NCBI RefSeq assembly: GCF_001425605.1
Contig: NZ_LMRG01000030.1
Span: forward strand, 186,001 to 250,000
DNA from: Rhizobium sp. Leaf453
GTDB taxonomy: Bacteria > Pseudomonadota > Alphaproteobacteria > Rhizobiales > Rhizobiaceae
DNA length: 64,000 nucleotides
Direction of reading: 5' to 3'
The notes under the pieces are model-generated. The model was not told the origin of the DNA and ran no database searches. It worked only from the letters and a program-made list of their open reading frames with translations. The stretch's first letter is position 1. Each line of letters begins with the position of its first letter. The translations under genes and the position numbers were made by a program. This document shows, one piece after another, positions 1-8,188 of the stretch.

Positions 1-584
1 AGCAACACCAGCGAAGCGCCGACCATCCAGACGATGAAGATATGGGTATTGGACGCATAGGCCTGGCTGCGGCGGGCATAGACCCGGAGGATCCGCTGGT
101 CGTCCAGCTTGATGCGGACTTCGACCAGATCGGAATTGCCGACCGTGTCGATCCAGAAGGGTTTGTTGATGCGATCGGAAATCTCCTCGCTCAGGATCTG
201 GTCGAGGATCTCGAAAAATGGTTTCGGCCGAGGCGCCGGCAGTTCGCCATCGGGCTCGATGGAGATGTTCAGGTTCAATCGCTCGCGGGCAATGCGGATG
301 ATATCGGCATAGTCACCGTTCGGTGTAGCATCAATGAGGTCGATGACCGCTGCGATCTCGCCGGATACGGCAGCCGACAGCCTCTGGGTCACGAGCTGCC
401 AGTGACGCTCCATGAAGATGAAGGCGACGATCGATTGCAGCAGCACCATCGGGATGATGACGATCAGCAGCGAGCGCGCATAAAGCCCCATCGGCAACTG
501 CCGGCGCAGCCAGCGGGAGATGCGCCTCCACGAGCTGTCCCCTGCCGGCGTCCGGTAGCGTCGCAGGATGTCAAAGCTCGCCAT
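1..584 (-). CDS. Sensor histidine kinase, N-terminal part (cut by window edge)
   Basis: Only the first ~194 residues are inside the window. The ATG at 584 lies 24 bases after the stop of the OmpR-type regulator upstream, so the two are almost certainly co-transcribed. A membrane segment is visible at about residues 37-58 (after a basic stretch rich in Arg and Trp), then a ~115-residue presumably periplasmic sensor segment, then the beginning of a second hydrophobic segment at the window edge. This is the layout of EnvZ-like kinases. HAMP, H-box and ATPase domains would lie outside, so kinase identity is inferred from layout and from the partner gene. The ligand is unknown. Confidence 0.82.
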   Translation of the reverse strand, partial: MASFDILRRYRTPAGDSSWRRISRWLRRQLPMGLYARSLLIVIIPMVLLQSIVAFIFMERHWQLVTQRLSAAVSGEIAAVIDLIDATPNGDYADIIRIARERLNLNISIEPDGELPAPRPKPFFEILDQILSEEISDRINKPFWIDTVGNSDLVEVRIKLDDQRILRVYARRSQAYASNTHIFIVWMVGASLVL

Positions 585-607
585 GGCCGTCCGCTCGGAT
601 CATTGCC

Positions 608-1309
608 TCAATCCACGCTCAGCCGATAGCCGATGCCGCGGACAGTCTGGAGCCAGACGGGGTTCGACGGATCGTCCTCGATCTTGCGCCGCAATCGGTT
701 GATCTGGACATCGATCGTGCGCTCGCCGACCTCCGCCTCGTCGCTCACCAGTTCGTGGCGGGGTATGGTCTCGCCGGCGCGCTGCGAGAACAGCATCATG
801 ATTTCCTGCTCGCGGTCGGTCAGCCGGATGTGGTCGGCGCCGCGCCGCAACTCCCTGCGCACGACAGAAAAGGTGAAGGGGCCAAAGATCACTTGCTCGA
901 CCTTCGGTGCCTTGGCGGGCGCGTTGCGTCGCAGGATATTGTTGATGCGCAGCACCAGTTCGCGCGGATCGAACGGCTTCGGCAGGTAGTCGTCGGCGCC
1001 GGCCTCGAGGCCTTCGATGCGCGCATTCGATTCCGCCAGCGCCGTCAGCATGATCACCGGCACGCTCTTGATCTTGCGCAGGCTCTGGGTCAGCGAAATG
1101 CCGGTCTCGCCGGGCATCATCACATCGACGATCAGAAGGTCGTAGTCGATCCCTTCGAGCTTGCGGCGCGCTTCATCTGCATCGGCGGCGGTGGTGACAC
1201 GGAAGCCCTTTTCCATGAGGTAGCGGTTGAGCAGATCGCGGATACGCCGGTCGTCATCCACCACCAGCAGATGGGCCGCGTCGTCCTCGATCCTGATCGT
1301 CTTGTTCAT
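608..1309 (-). CDS. OmpR/PetR-like two-component response regulator
   Basis: 233 residues, the usual length for OmpR/PhoB regulators. The receiver domain occupies about residues 12-128: acidic pocket VDDD at 17-20, phospho-acceptor Asp62 in VDVMMP, and the conserved Lys in the YLPKPF motif. The C-terminal third is a winged-helix DNA-binding domain ending in the VRGIGYRL motif. It lies between a MarR regulator upstream (48-base gap) and a histidine kinase downstream on the same strand. A MarR gene followed by an OmpR-type gene recalls petP-petR of Rhodobacter capsulatus; orthology is inferred from context and was not tested. Confidence 0.93.
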   Translation of the reverse strand: MNKTIRIEDDAAHLLVVDDDRRIRDLLNRYLMEKGFRVTTAADADEARRKLEGIDYDLLIVDVMMPGETGISLTQSLRKIKSVPVIMLTALAESNARIEGLEAGADDYLPKPFDPRELVLRINNILRRNAPAKAPKVEQVIFGPFTFSVVRRELRRGADHIRLTDREQEIMMLFSQRAGETIPRHELVSDEAEVGERTIDVQINRLRRKIEDDPSNPVWLQTVRGIGYRLSVD

Positions 1310-1357
1310 CTGTCGTATGCCCTGTTGTCTCGCGCGACTGCCTTGCCCACTGATCGG

Positions 1358-1861
1358 TCAGCTGTCGTCGGCGGTCTTCATGCCGGCGAGGAAACGCTTG
1401 ATCGTCTCGCGTGCCCCTGGACCGGTCTTGGCCAAGGCTTCCGCTATGCGCCGCGACTGTGGCTCTGCCAAGGCCCGCGCCAGCGTCTTGCCTTCCTTTG
1501 TCGTGTAGAGCTTACGCTGGCGGCGATCCTCGGGACCGGCAACCTGATGGATATAGCCGGAATCGATCAGCTGTTTGAGAACACGCGCGAGGCTTTGCTT
1601 TGTGATGCGAAGCGTTTCCAGAAGGTCGGCGACGGTCATGCCCGGTTCGCGGTCGACGAAATGCAGCACGCGATGATGTGCCCGTCCGAAGCCGCGCTTT
1701 TCGAGAATCACATCCGGATCGGAAGTGAAGTCCCGATAGGCGAAAAAGAACAGTTCGATGATTTCGAAATCGACTGCATTCGCCTTGTCTGCTTCGGCAG
1801 GAGCGGTCGCCGTTTCGGCTTTTGTATTGGGCTGGCCTGCCACGCAGTCATTTCCTTTCAA
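1358..1861 (-). CDS. MarR-family transcriptional regulator (PetP-like)
   Basis: 167 residues. After a ~30-residue low-complexity N-terminus, the protein has the MarR winged-helix layout: a helix with AHHRVLHFV, recognition region TKQSLARVLKQLIDSGY at about residues 90-106, and the wing signature GPEDRRQRKLY. It is the first gene of a minus-strand unit MarR - response regulator - kinase, and is divergent from ilvE across a 252-base AT-rich intergenic region that should hold both promoters. The bound effector is unknown. Confidence 0.9.
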   Translation of the reverse strand: MKGNDCVAGQPNTKAETATAPAEADKANAVDFEIIELFFFAYRDFTSDPDVILEKRGFGRAHHRVLHFVDREPGMTVADLLETLRITKQSLARVLKQLIDSGYIHQVAGPEDRRQRKLYTTKEGKTLARALAEPQSRRIAEALAKTGPGARETIKRFLAGMKTADDS

Positions 1862-1896
1862 TCGAAACGCACTTTCAGTAACAATCGGAAAAATAA

Positions 1897-1911
1897 GTCA
1901 GCTTTATTGAC
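1897..1911. promoter_or_regulatory. Candidate MarR operator in divergent intergenic region
   Basis: An inverted repeat GTCA-N7-TGAC begins 36 bases upstream of the MarR start codon, in the AT-rich part of the region between MarR and ilvE. Position and symmetry fit an autoregulatory site. The arms are only 4 bp, so chance occurrence is possible. Confidence 0.3.
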
Positions 1912-2113
1912 ATATTTTTCCGTCCTTGGTAAGTCTCCTGCCGCAGAGGGCGAAGTACCGACGCTGGTTTATCGATCAAGATAGGCCGTGCCGCTCTGAT
2001 CGCCAATCCAAAATCACCGAAATGGATTTCCCTCGCCACAGTTTGCCGATAAAACTGAAACAGGGAAGACAATCAACACAAAGAATGGCGTATAGGCGCC
2101 CGAGGACAAGACG

Positions 2114-3004
2114 ATGGCAGCAGTTCCTTTTGATCAGTTGGACGGACAGATCTGGTTCAACGGTGAATTTGTTGACTGGAAGGATGCCAAGATCCATGTG
2201 CTGACCCACGGCCTGCACTATGCCAGCGCCGTCTTCGAAGGCGAGCGCGCCTATGGCGGCCGGGTCTTCAAGCTGACCGAGCACAATCAGCGCCTGCACA
2301 AGTCGGCCGAAATCCTCGGCTTCAAGGTTCCCTATTCGGTCGAGGAACTCGATGCAGCCACGGTCGAGCTTCTGAAGCGTCAGGGCTTTTCCGAAGCCTA
2401 TGTCCGTCCGATCGCCTGGCGGGGCAGCGAGTCGATGGGCGTATCGGCCCAGAACAACCGCATCAACGTCGCCATCGCCATCTGGCAGTGGGGCAGCTAC
2501 TTCAATCCGGCTGAAAAGCTGAAGGGCATCCGCCTCGACATCGCCGAATATCGCCGCCCCGACCCGAAGACCGCACCTTGCGCATCCAAGGCCGCCGGCC
2601 TCTACATGATCTGCACCATCTCCAAGCACGCCGCCGAAGCCAAGGGTTATGCGGATGCGATGATGCTCGATTATCGCGGTCAGGTTGCCGAGGCGACCGG
2701 CGCCAACATCTTCTTCGTCAAGGACGGCGTCATCCACACGCCGGTTCCGGATTGCTTCCTCAACGGCATCACCCGCCAGACGGTGATCGAGCTTGCCAAG
2801 CGCCGCGGTTATCAGGTCATCGAGCGCGCCATCATGCCGGAAGAGCTGTCACAGTTCTCCGAATGCTTCCTGACAGGCTCCGCCGCCGAAGTGACGCCGG
2901 TTTCCGAGATCGGCCCGTACCGCTTTACGCCGGCAACGATCAGCGAGACGCTGATGAACGACTACATGAAGGAAGTCTACCCGGTGGCTGCTGCCGCCGA
3001 GTGA
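2114..3004 (+). CDS. ilvE: Branched-chain amino acid aminotransferase
   Basis: Fold-type IV PLP enzyme that interconverts Leu/Ile/Val and their 2-oxo acids with glutamate. 296 residues, typical for IlvE. Visible hallmarks are the YASAVFEGERAY motif near residues 36-47, the PLP lysine Lys159 in CASKAAGLYM, and the GQVAEATGANIFFV phosphate-binding and substrate region. The ATG at 2114 gives a start typical of the family. A strong hairpin with a T run follows the stop, so the gene appears monocistronic. It is divergent from the MarR/OmpR regulatory unit. Confidence 0.95.
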   Translation: MAAVPFDQLDGQIWFNGEFVDWKDAKIHVLTHGLHYASAVFEGERAYGGRVFKLTEHNQRLHKSAEILGFKVPYSVEELDAATVELLKRQGFSEAYVRPIAWRGSESMGVSAQNNRINVAIAIWQWGSYFNPAEKLKGIRLDIAEYRRPDPKTAPCASKAAGLYMICTISKHAAEAKGYADAMMLDYRGQVAEATGANIFFVKDGVIHTPVPDCFLNGITRQTVIELAKRRGYQVIERAIMPEELSQFSECFLTGSAAEVTPVSEIGPYRFTPATISETLMNDYMKEVYPVAAAAE

Positions 3005-3030
3005 TCGGATTTTCGATTGAATGTTGAAAA

Positions 3031-3055
3031 AGGCGACCATCTGGTCGCCTTTTTT
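3031..3055 (+). terminator. Rho-independent terminator of ilvE
   Basis: AGGCGACC (3031-3038), loop ATCT, GGTCGCCT (3043-3050), followed by five T residues. The perfect 8-bp stem begins 27 bases after the ilvE stop codon. Confidence 0.9.
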
Positions 3056-3069
3056 CATTTCCGATCCAG

Positions 3070-3333
3070 CTATTTCTTGCCGAGAACAAGGCCCGCAAGG
3101 CCAGTGAGAGCGCCGCCGCCGATGGCTGCGCCGATCGCCTGGGTGACCAGTCCGGTGGCAGCTGCCTCACCGCCAAGCATCTGGATCAGAAAGCCGCCGC
3201 CGAGGCCGCCGATGGCGCCGACGATCGTGCGCACGATAACACTGACCGCCTGTTGCTTGAGTACCGCCCCAGCCGCGTTGCCACCTGCGGCGCCTGCGAT
3301 CAATTGCGTGATGATAGGTAATAACGCTTCCAT
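3070..3333 (-). CDS. Small glycine-rich membrane protein, unknown function
   Basis: 87 residues, almost entirely hydrophobic with repeated Gly/Ala patterns (GAAGGNAAGAV, GAIGGLGGGF, GAAIGGGALTG) and a basic C-terminus ending in GKK. It probably forms two or three membrane segments. A GGAGAG ribosome site precedes the ATG. It converges on ilvE, whose terminator lies just beyond its stop. I do not recognise a family with a known role; it resembles small conserved membrane proteins of rhizobia. Confidence 0.7.
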   Translation of the reverse strand: MEALLPIITQLIAGAAGGNAAGAVLKQQAVSVIVRTIVGAIGGLGGGFLIQMLGGEAAATGLVTQAIGAAIGGGALTGLAGLVLGKK

Positions 3334-3556
3334 TGTTCTCTCCCCGTTTCACTTGATTCGAGCCGGTTCCCGGCTTGGCTCGATCGCCGTCACCCGGCCC
3401 GCACAGGGTGATGCGAAATCGGAAACGAGTCAATTTCACAATTTTTGATAGAGGTTTTTATTTCTTCGCCTCTGGATGAGGGGCGCCCATTCGGTGTTCC
3501 ATTCGGAACTGAAATATCGGGCGGAATGCAAAATACTGGAATCGTTCCACTTTCAT

Positions 3557-3581
3557 GGAACCTTTGAAGAAGCCGGGTGTT
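3557..3581 (+). promoter_or_regulatory. Possible EcfG/RpoE2-type stress promoter
   Basis: GGAAC at 3557-3561, then 16 bases, then TGTT at 3578-3581. This is one mismatch from the alphaproteobacterial general-stress consensus GGAAC-N16/17-CGTT. It lies 27 bases ahead of the ATG of the 54-residue membrane peptide. Position is good and the match imperfect. Confidence 0.4.
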
Positions 3582-3607
3582 TACCCGCCAACAAAAGGAA
3601 CAGCCCG

Positions 3608-3772
3608 ATGCAACAGACCATGACCCAGGATAATGCCATCACCGCCCGTCAGCTTCGCCCGGTCGTGATTACCGTTGTCGCCGCGAAGCTTGCCGTCTTC
3701 GCGCTTCTGATGACGACGATCAACCTGCAGGCACCTATGCCTGTTGCCATCGAAATGGCTGCTGTTCGATAA
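3608..3772 (+). CDS. 54-residue single-pass membrane peptide, unknown function
   Basis: The reading frame stays open from 3476, but the ATG at 3608 is preceded by AAAGGAAC at good spacing and gives a compact protein: a short polar N-terminus with ITARQLRP, one hydrophobic helix at about residues 19-38 (VVITVVAAKLAVFALLMTT) and a short tail. No family recognised. A candidate stress-type promoter lies just upstream, which would explain a small inducible membrane peptide; this is inference. Confidence 0.55.
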   Translation: MQQTMTQDNAITARQLRPVVITVVAAKLAVFALLMTTINLQAPMPVAIEMAAVR

Positions 3773-3895
3773 GCCTGCGTGCGGCGTTTCCGCGTGCCGC
3801 TGTCGGGAACTGTTTTGATAACCCGTTGCACTGTTTTCATTGCGCCGCATCCATCCTATATGGTTCGCAACAGTAGTTAGCGAGGCGCAGGCAGC

Positions 3896-4537
3896 ATGTT
3901 ACAGGCGGGCATTATCCCGGTTACCCATTTCCAGCAGAACTGCACGGTGCTGTTCGACACCGACACGAAGGAAGGCGTCATCGTCGATCCCGGTGGGGAT
4001 GTCGATGTCATCCTGCAGACAATCAAGGACAATGGCATCACGCTGAAGGCGATTTGGCTGACCCACGGTCACATCGATCACGCCGGTGGCGCCAAGGAAC
4101 TGAAGGAAGCCTTGAACCTCGAGATCATCGGCCCGCACAAGGACGACAAGCCGTTGTTGGAACGGCTGGAAACCCAGGCCGAGAAATTCGGACTGGCGAT
4201 GAAGGTGGAGAATGTTCTGCCGGACCGCTGGCTGGAGGAGGGCGATACCGTCTCCTTCGGTGAGCATGTCTTCGAGGTTCTGCATTGCCCCGGCCATGCC
4301 CCCGGTCATGTCGTCTATTTCAATCGCGTCCAGGGTTTCGCCCATGTCGGCGATGTGCTGTTTCACGGCTCGATCGGCCGCACCGATCTGCCCGGCGGCA
4401 ACCATCAGCAGCTTCTCGACTCGATCCGCGACAAGATCCTGCCGCTCGGCGATACCGTCGGCTTCATCTGCGGCCATGGCCCGGGTGGCCAGATCGGCGA
4501 GGAACGCCGCACCAATCCTTATCTGCGCGGACTATAA
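3896..4537 (+). CDS. MBL-fold metallo-hydrolase (glyoxalase II-like, YcbL type)
   Basis: 213 residues, shorter than classical glyoxalase II and typical of the YcbL-like branch. The metal-binding motif THGHIDH is at residues 56-62; further ligands are in HCPGHAPGH, HVGDVLF and FICGHGPGG. The family hydrolyses thioesters such as S-lactoylglutathione, but the substrate of this branch is not fixed by sequence. It stands alone between two terminator-like hairpins. Confidence 0.9.
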   Translation: MLQAGIIPVTHFQQNCTVLFDTDTKEGVIVDPGGDVDVILQTIKDNGITLKAIWLTHGHIDHAGGAKELKEALNLEIIGPHKDDKPLLERLETQAEKFGLAMKVENVLPDRWLEEGDTVSFGEHVFEVLHCPGHAPGHVVYFNRVQGFAHVGDVLFHGSIGRTDLPGGNHQQLLDSIRDKILPLGDTVGFICGHGPGGQIGEERRTNPYLRGL

Positions 4538-4575
4538 ACCCCGCACGACTGTCCCATTCCGGAACAGATCAACAA

Positions 4576-4606
4576 AAAAGGCATGCGCCGAAGACGCATG
4601 CCTTTT
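4576..4606 (+). terminator. Rho-independent terminator after the MBL hydrolase
   Basis: Perfect stem AAAAGGCATGCG / CGCATGCCTTTT with a 7-base loop. The A-rich 5' arm and T-rich 3' arm would let it act in both directions, serving also the convergent BA14K gene. Confidence 0.85.
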
Positions 4607-4629
4607 CTTTTCGGTAACTATGGATCGAC

Positions 4630-5067
4630 TTAGCCGGCCTGGCAGAAATAGTCGCGGCCGTCATAGCCACGGAACGTGCCGGTCTGGGAATCGAACGAGC
4701 GGTAACGCTGCGAGCAATAGCGATACCAGCCGGGCGTCCACGGCTCCAAGGTGCCGTAGCTCTCGACCACGACCGGGCGGGCGCGGCGATAGACCGGACG
4801 CGGCTCGTAATATTCGGGCTCCGGATCGATATAGACGCGTTCCTGGTAGCGCGGCTGGCTGGCGATCGCGCCGCCGATGATCAGGCCGCTGGCAAGGCCG
4901 AGAGCACCGAGCGCAACGGCATCGCCGTTGTTGTGGTAATGGCCGCCGCCATGATGGCGATAGTTGCGGCGTCCCCAATCCTCGGCCTGTGCCGGGCTGA
5001 TTGCCGGAATGAGCGTGGCTGCGGTCGCAATCGCAAGAACAGCAGCTTTGATAACCTTGTTCATCAT
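4630..5067 (-). CDS. BA14K-family secreted protein
   Basis: 145 residues. A Sec signal peptide covers residues 1-28 (basic MNKVIK start, Ala-rich core, cleavage near AQAED). Next come a His/Gly-rich stretch, a hydrophobic GALGLASGLIIGGAIA segment that may anchor the protein, and a C-terminal BA14K-like module: WYRYCSQRYRSFDSQTGTF, then GYDGRDYFC. BA14K proteins (named after a Brucella antigen) are common in Rhizobiales; some have lectin-like activity, but the role here is unknown. A second ATG at 5064 is equally possible. Confidence 0.85.
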   Translation of the reverse strand: MMNKVIKAAVLAIATAATLIPAISPAQAEDWGRRNYRHHGGGHYHNNGDAVALGALGLASGLIIGGAIASQPRYQERVYIDPEPEYYEPRPVYRRARPVVVESYGTLEPWTPGWYRYCSQRYRSFDSQTGTFRGYDGRDYFCQAG

Positions 5068-5151
5068 CTTGATCCCGTATGAGGTTCGGACCGTTTCCGT
5101 CCGTCATGATGGGAACAGATTAATGTGGCGAAACTGAACGCAGGCTGAATG

Positions 5152-5174
5152 AAAAACCCGGCAGGATGCCGGGC
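5152..5174 (-). terminator. Rho-independent terminator of cspA
   Basis: On the minus strand, CCCGGC - ATCCT - GCCGGG is followed by a T run. It lies 32 bases beyond the cold-shock gene stop. Confidence 0.85.
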
Positions 5175-5205
5175 TTCAACGTGAAAATCTTCCGGTTATG
5201 CGGGC

Positions 5206-5421
5206 TTAGCCCGAAACCTGCAGATTGACCGCCTTCGGGCCCTTGCCGCGACGATCCGGCTCCGTGTCGAAGCTGACCTTCTGGTTTTCGGACAGTCCGT
5301 TGAGGCCGGAGGCTTGCACGGCGGAGATATGCACGAATATATCGGCGCCACCATTGTCGGGCTTGATGAAGCCAAAGCCCTTGTCGGTGTTGAAGAATTT
5401 AACAATGCCAGTCTCGGCCAT
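5206..5421 (-). CDS. cspA: Cold-shock domain protein
   Basis: 71 residues, one CSD/OB-fold domain. RNP1-like KGFGFIKP and RNP2-like DIFVHISAV motifs carry the aromatic residues that bind single-stranded RNA/DNA. It probably acts as an RNA chaperone or antiterminator in the cytoplasm. The start [11 protein letters not shown] is the family form. An unusually long, AT-rich stretch with hairpins lies upstream, compatible with the long regulated leaders of cspA genes. Several paralogues usually exist in rhizobia, so the gene number is uncertain. Confidence 0.95.
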   Translation of the reverse strand: MAETGIVKFFNTDKGFGFIKPDNGGADIFVHISAVQASGLNGLSENQKVSFDTEPDRRGKGPKAVNLQVSG

Positions 5422-5940
5422 GCGTCAGGTCCTTTTTCCTCTGCCCGAAAGCGGCGGGCAGCATTACGATATTTGCCTCAGGGGCGTGCGGCAGGCAGTT
5501 CTCGACTAGGAGGAAAGGATCCTGTAATCGCAGCCAGCCACCAAACAACCGTTCACTGCCTGACTGCCCGGACCATGTTGCGGGTCCGGCGCGCGTATTT
5601 AAAGGTCTTTCCGTGTTCGCAAATTGCCCGAACACAGTAAGCTTGCTGTGTTTATTTTAAATTGGCAAGCAAAAGTTTTTTAAAGCAAGTGTGCCATTTT
5701 GGTTTGTTCAAAAAGCAGCCAACTGCTGAAAAAAATGAGTTTTTGGCAACTGTATTGCAAGCTATTGAAACTATTGCTGTTTGGAGCGGCCTGCTTGTTT
5801 TTTGGGCTTTTCCGGGCGCGAGTCGCCGATGGCCGGCGCGGTTTTCTCCCCGACCCGGGCAGTGTCGGTAAATATTAACCTTTTGATAAAACTTGGCGCG
5901 CAGTGCCGTTACTGAACGGAACAAGCCCGTTTTCCCACCA
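5422..5940. other. Long non-coding region upstream of cspA
   Basis: 519 bases with no convincing gene. The part nearest cspA is GC-rich; 5640-5800 is strongly AT-rich and probably holds the cspA promoter. Two small hairpins are visible: GTGTTCG (5613-5619) with CGAACAC (5629-5635), and CACAG/CTGTG around 5634-5651. The short open frames here show no coding features. Confidence 0.6.
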
Positions 5941-6837
5941 TCACAAGCCTGCGGCCAGCGCCTTCGGCTTGGTGAGTTCCGGCACGATTTCGACAATCAG
6001 CATGGCCGCGAAGATGATCGCGCAGCCGACATAGCCCATGGGCGAGATCGTCTCTCCCAGGAGCAGGACACCGAACAGGGCGGCAAAGAGGGCCTCGCTG
6101 GACAGGAAGATGGCCGCCTGTGGAGCCGTCGTATAGCGCTGAGCGACCACCTGGCAGATGAAGCCGACACCGCTCGAGAACAGGCCGGCATAGAGGATTT
6201 CGGGAAGGGCATTCTGCACGGCCGCCAAATTCAATGGTTCGAAAACGGCGCCGGCCGCGCAGCCGAGCACGGCGCAAACAGCGAACTGGATCATCGACAA
6301 GGTCATCGGGCGGCCGGTGCTGGATGCGAAGATGCCGACAAGAATCATCTGGATCGCCCAGAACATGGCACAGACGATCGTCAGCAGATCGCCGATCGAA
6401 AGGCCAGCGACGGCGCCGCCACTCAGCAGGAAAATCCCGAGGAACGCCATCAGGGCACCCGGCCAGATCACCCAATGCGGCTTCTTGCGCAGGAAGAGCA
6501 CGGTCAGGACGGGCACGAAGACGACATAAAGACCGGTGAGAAAACCGGAATTGGTCACGCTTGTCGTCAGCAGGCCAACCTGTTGTGTCGAGGCTCCGGC
6601 AAACAGCGCCAGCCCGATCCAGACGAAATTCCGCAGGCTGGATTTCGGCATTGGCGCAGTTGCCCTGCGATGCTCCCAGAGCGCGAGGGGAGCGGCGACA
6701 ACGGCCGCTATGGCAAAGCGCAGGCCGACGAACCACATCGGGCCGATCGCATCCATCGCTGTCGATTGCGCCACGAAACCAGCACCCCAGATGGCACCCG
6801 AGAAAAGCAGGAAGAGATTGGCCTGGATGCGTGTCAC
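5941..6837 (-). CDS. EamA-family (DMT superfamily) inner-membrane transporter
   Basis: 298 residues with ten predicted hydrophobic helices arranged as two EamA repeats. The first repeat begins LLFSGAIWGAGFVAQ, the second around ALPEILYAGLFSSGVGF. This is the length and layout of YdcZ/RhaT-like drug/metabolite exporters. The substrate cannot be read from sequence. Single gene; the upstream region holds no partner. Confidence 0.9.
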   Translation of the reverse strand: MTRIQANLFLLFSGAIWGAGFVAQSTAMDAIGPMWFVGLRFAIAAVVAAPLALWEHRRATAPMPKSSLRNFVWIGLALFAGASTQQVGLLTTSVTNSGFLTGLYVVFVPVLTVLFLRKKPHWVIWPGALMAFLGIFLLSGGAVAGLSIGDLLTIVCAMFWAIQMILVGIFASSTGRPMTLSMIQFAVCAVLGCAAGAVFEPLNLAAVQNALPEILYAGLFSSGVGFICQVVAQRYTTAPQAAIFLSSEALFAALFGVLLLGETISPMGYVGCAIIFAAMLIVEIVPELTKPKALAAGL

Positions 6838-6973
6838 GGTTCATGTCCTGATGGCGAAGGCGAGAAGCCACGCATCGGACGATGTCAGGCATGTTCTGCG
6901 CGAAACGGAAATCGGTTCCGATCAGGTAGCAGTTGCATCAAATTTGGGCAAGGTCGCCAAAGACTACGCGGTC

Positions 6974-8134
6974 TCAGCTCTTCTTCTCCGCAGCCGAGAT
7001 CCGCAACAGCCTGCCGTCGTCCCCGTCCGTCAACATCAGGATGGAACCATCCGGTGCAACCTTCACATCGCGGATACGACCGAACTCGCCTTCGAACAGG
7101 CGCTCCTCGGCGACGACATTGCCGGTCTCATCCCGTTCCAGCCGTGCCAGCAGCTGGTATTTCAACGCGCTGACCAGCAGGTTGCCCTCCCATTCCGGGA
7201 ACATGGCGCCATGATAGACGTCGATGGCTCCGGGCGCTATCGAAGGATCCCAGTAATAGAGCGGTTGCTCATAGCCTTCTGCTGCTTGCCCGACGCCGAT
7301 CTCGACGCCGGAATAGTCCTTGCCATAGGTGATGACAGGCCAGCCGTAATTCTTGCCCGGTTGCGGCGCGTTGATCTCGTCGCCGCCGCGCGCGCCGTGC
7401 TCCACCGTCAGCAATTCGCCGCTTTTCGGATCGATGACGATACCTTGCGGATTGCGATGTCCCTTCGACCAGATCTCTGGCTTTGCGTCCTTGCCGTTCT
7501 TGTAGGGATTGTCGGCAGGGATCGTCCCATCCGCATTGATATGCAGGATAGCGCCGGCATGATCCTGCATGTCCTGCGCGCGATCCCGCTCGCCGCGATC
7601 ACCAATGCCGAAGAACAGGCTGCCATTCGGCCCGATCGCGATCCGTGAGCCGAAATGCTGGCCCTTGCCGGTCAGTTTGGCCATCCGGAAGAGTTCCTTC
7701 GTATCCGTCAGGCTCTTACCATCCGCCGAGAGTACGCCACGCACGATGGCCGTGCCGTAGCCGCCGTCGTCCGCTATAGCCATCGAGAGAAACAATGTCC
7801 GGTTGGTGCTGAAACCCGGGTCGAGTGCGACATCGAGAAGCCCGCCCTGTCCGCGCTGCGCGACTTCCGGCACGCCGTTGATCGGCTCGGAGACCCTGCC
7901 GTCCCGGATGATGCGCAGATTGCCGGAAATCTCCGTCACGATGAAACTGCCATCCGGCATCACTTCGACGCCCCAGGGGCCGGCAAGACCGGAGGCGATG
8001 GTCTCGACCGCGACTTCGGCCTTTTTCGTTGAGAACTCGGCCGTATCGGCAGCCGACATTGCCGGTGCGGTGGAGAGGAAAAGCGCGGTACCTGCCGCGA
8101 TCGAAAGTCTTTCAAGCATGCTCTTCATCCCCAT
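6974..8134 (-). CDS. PQQ-dependent aldose sugar dehydrogenase-like protein, periplasmic
   Basis: About 386 residues from the ATG at 8134. The frame stays open to a TTG at 8182, but that start has no ribosome site and would spoil the signal peptide, which is clear from MKSMLERLSIAAG to about MSAADT. The body is a six-bladed soluble-glucose-dehydrogenase-like propeller (YliI/Asd family): LAGPWGVEVMPDG, QGGLLDVALDP, a catalytic-type His in GKGQHFGSRIA, KGHRNPQGIV and VEHGARGGDEIN. Family members oxidise aldoses with PQQ. It lies 54 bases after the sortase gene on the same strand, so it may be its third operon member; the functional link is not obvious. Confidence 0.88.
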   Translation of the reverse strand: MGMKSMLERLSIAAGTALFLSTAPAMSAADTAEFSTKKAEVAVETIASGLAGPWGVEVMPDGSFIVTEISGNLRIIRDGRVSEPINGVPEVAQRGQGGLLDVALDPGFSTNRTLFLSMAIADDGGYGTAIVRGVLSADGKSLTDTKELFRMAKLTGKGQHFGSRIAIGPNGSLFFGIGDRGERDRAQDMQDHAGAILHINADGTIPADNPYKNGKDAKPEIWSKGHRNPQGIVIDPKSGELLTVEHGARGGDEINAPQPGKNYGWPVITYGKDYSGVEIGVGQAAEGYEQPLYYWDPSIAPGAIDVYHGAMFPEWEGNLLVSALKYQLLARLERDETGNVVAEERLFEGEFGRIRDVKVAPDGSILMLTDGDDGRLLRISAAEKKS

Positions 8135-8188
8135 TGTCCGCAGATCCAGTGTCTGAACTGGGGTTTTCAGCGGCGGGATCAAGGTCGA

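Noticed and set aside
755-1984. 409-codon plus-strand frame
   Set aside because: Antisense to the OmpR and MarR regulators; no domain or ribosome site.
5662-5871. Small plus-strand frame in the AT-rich region
   Set aside because: No ribosome site and low-complexity translation.
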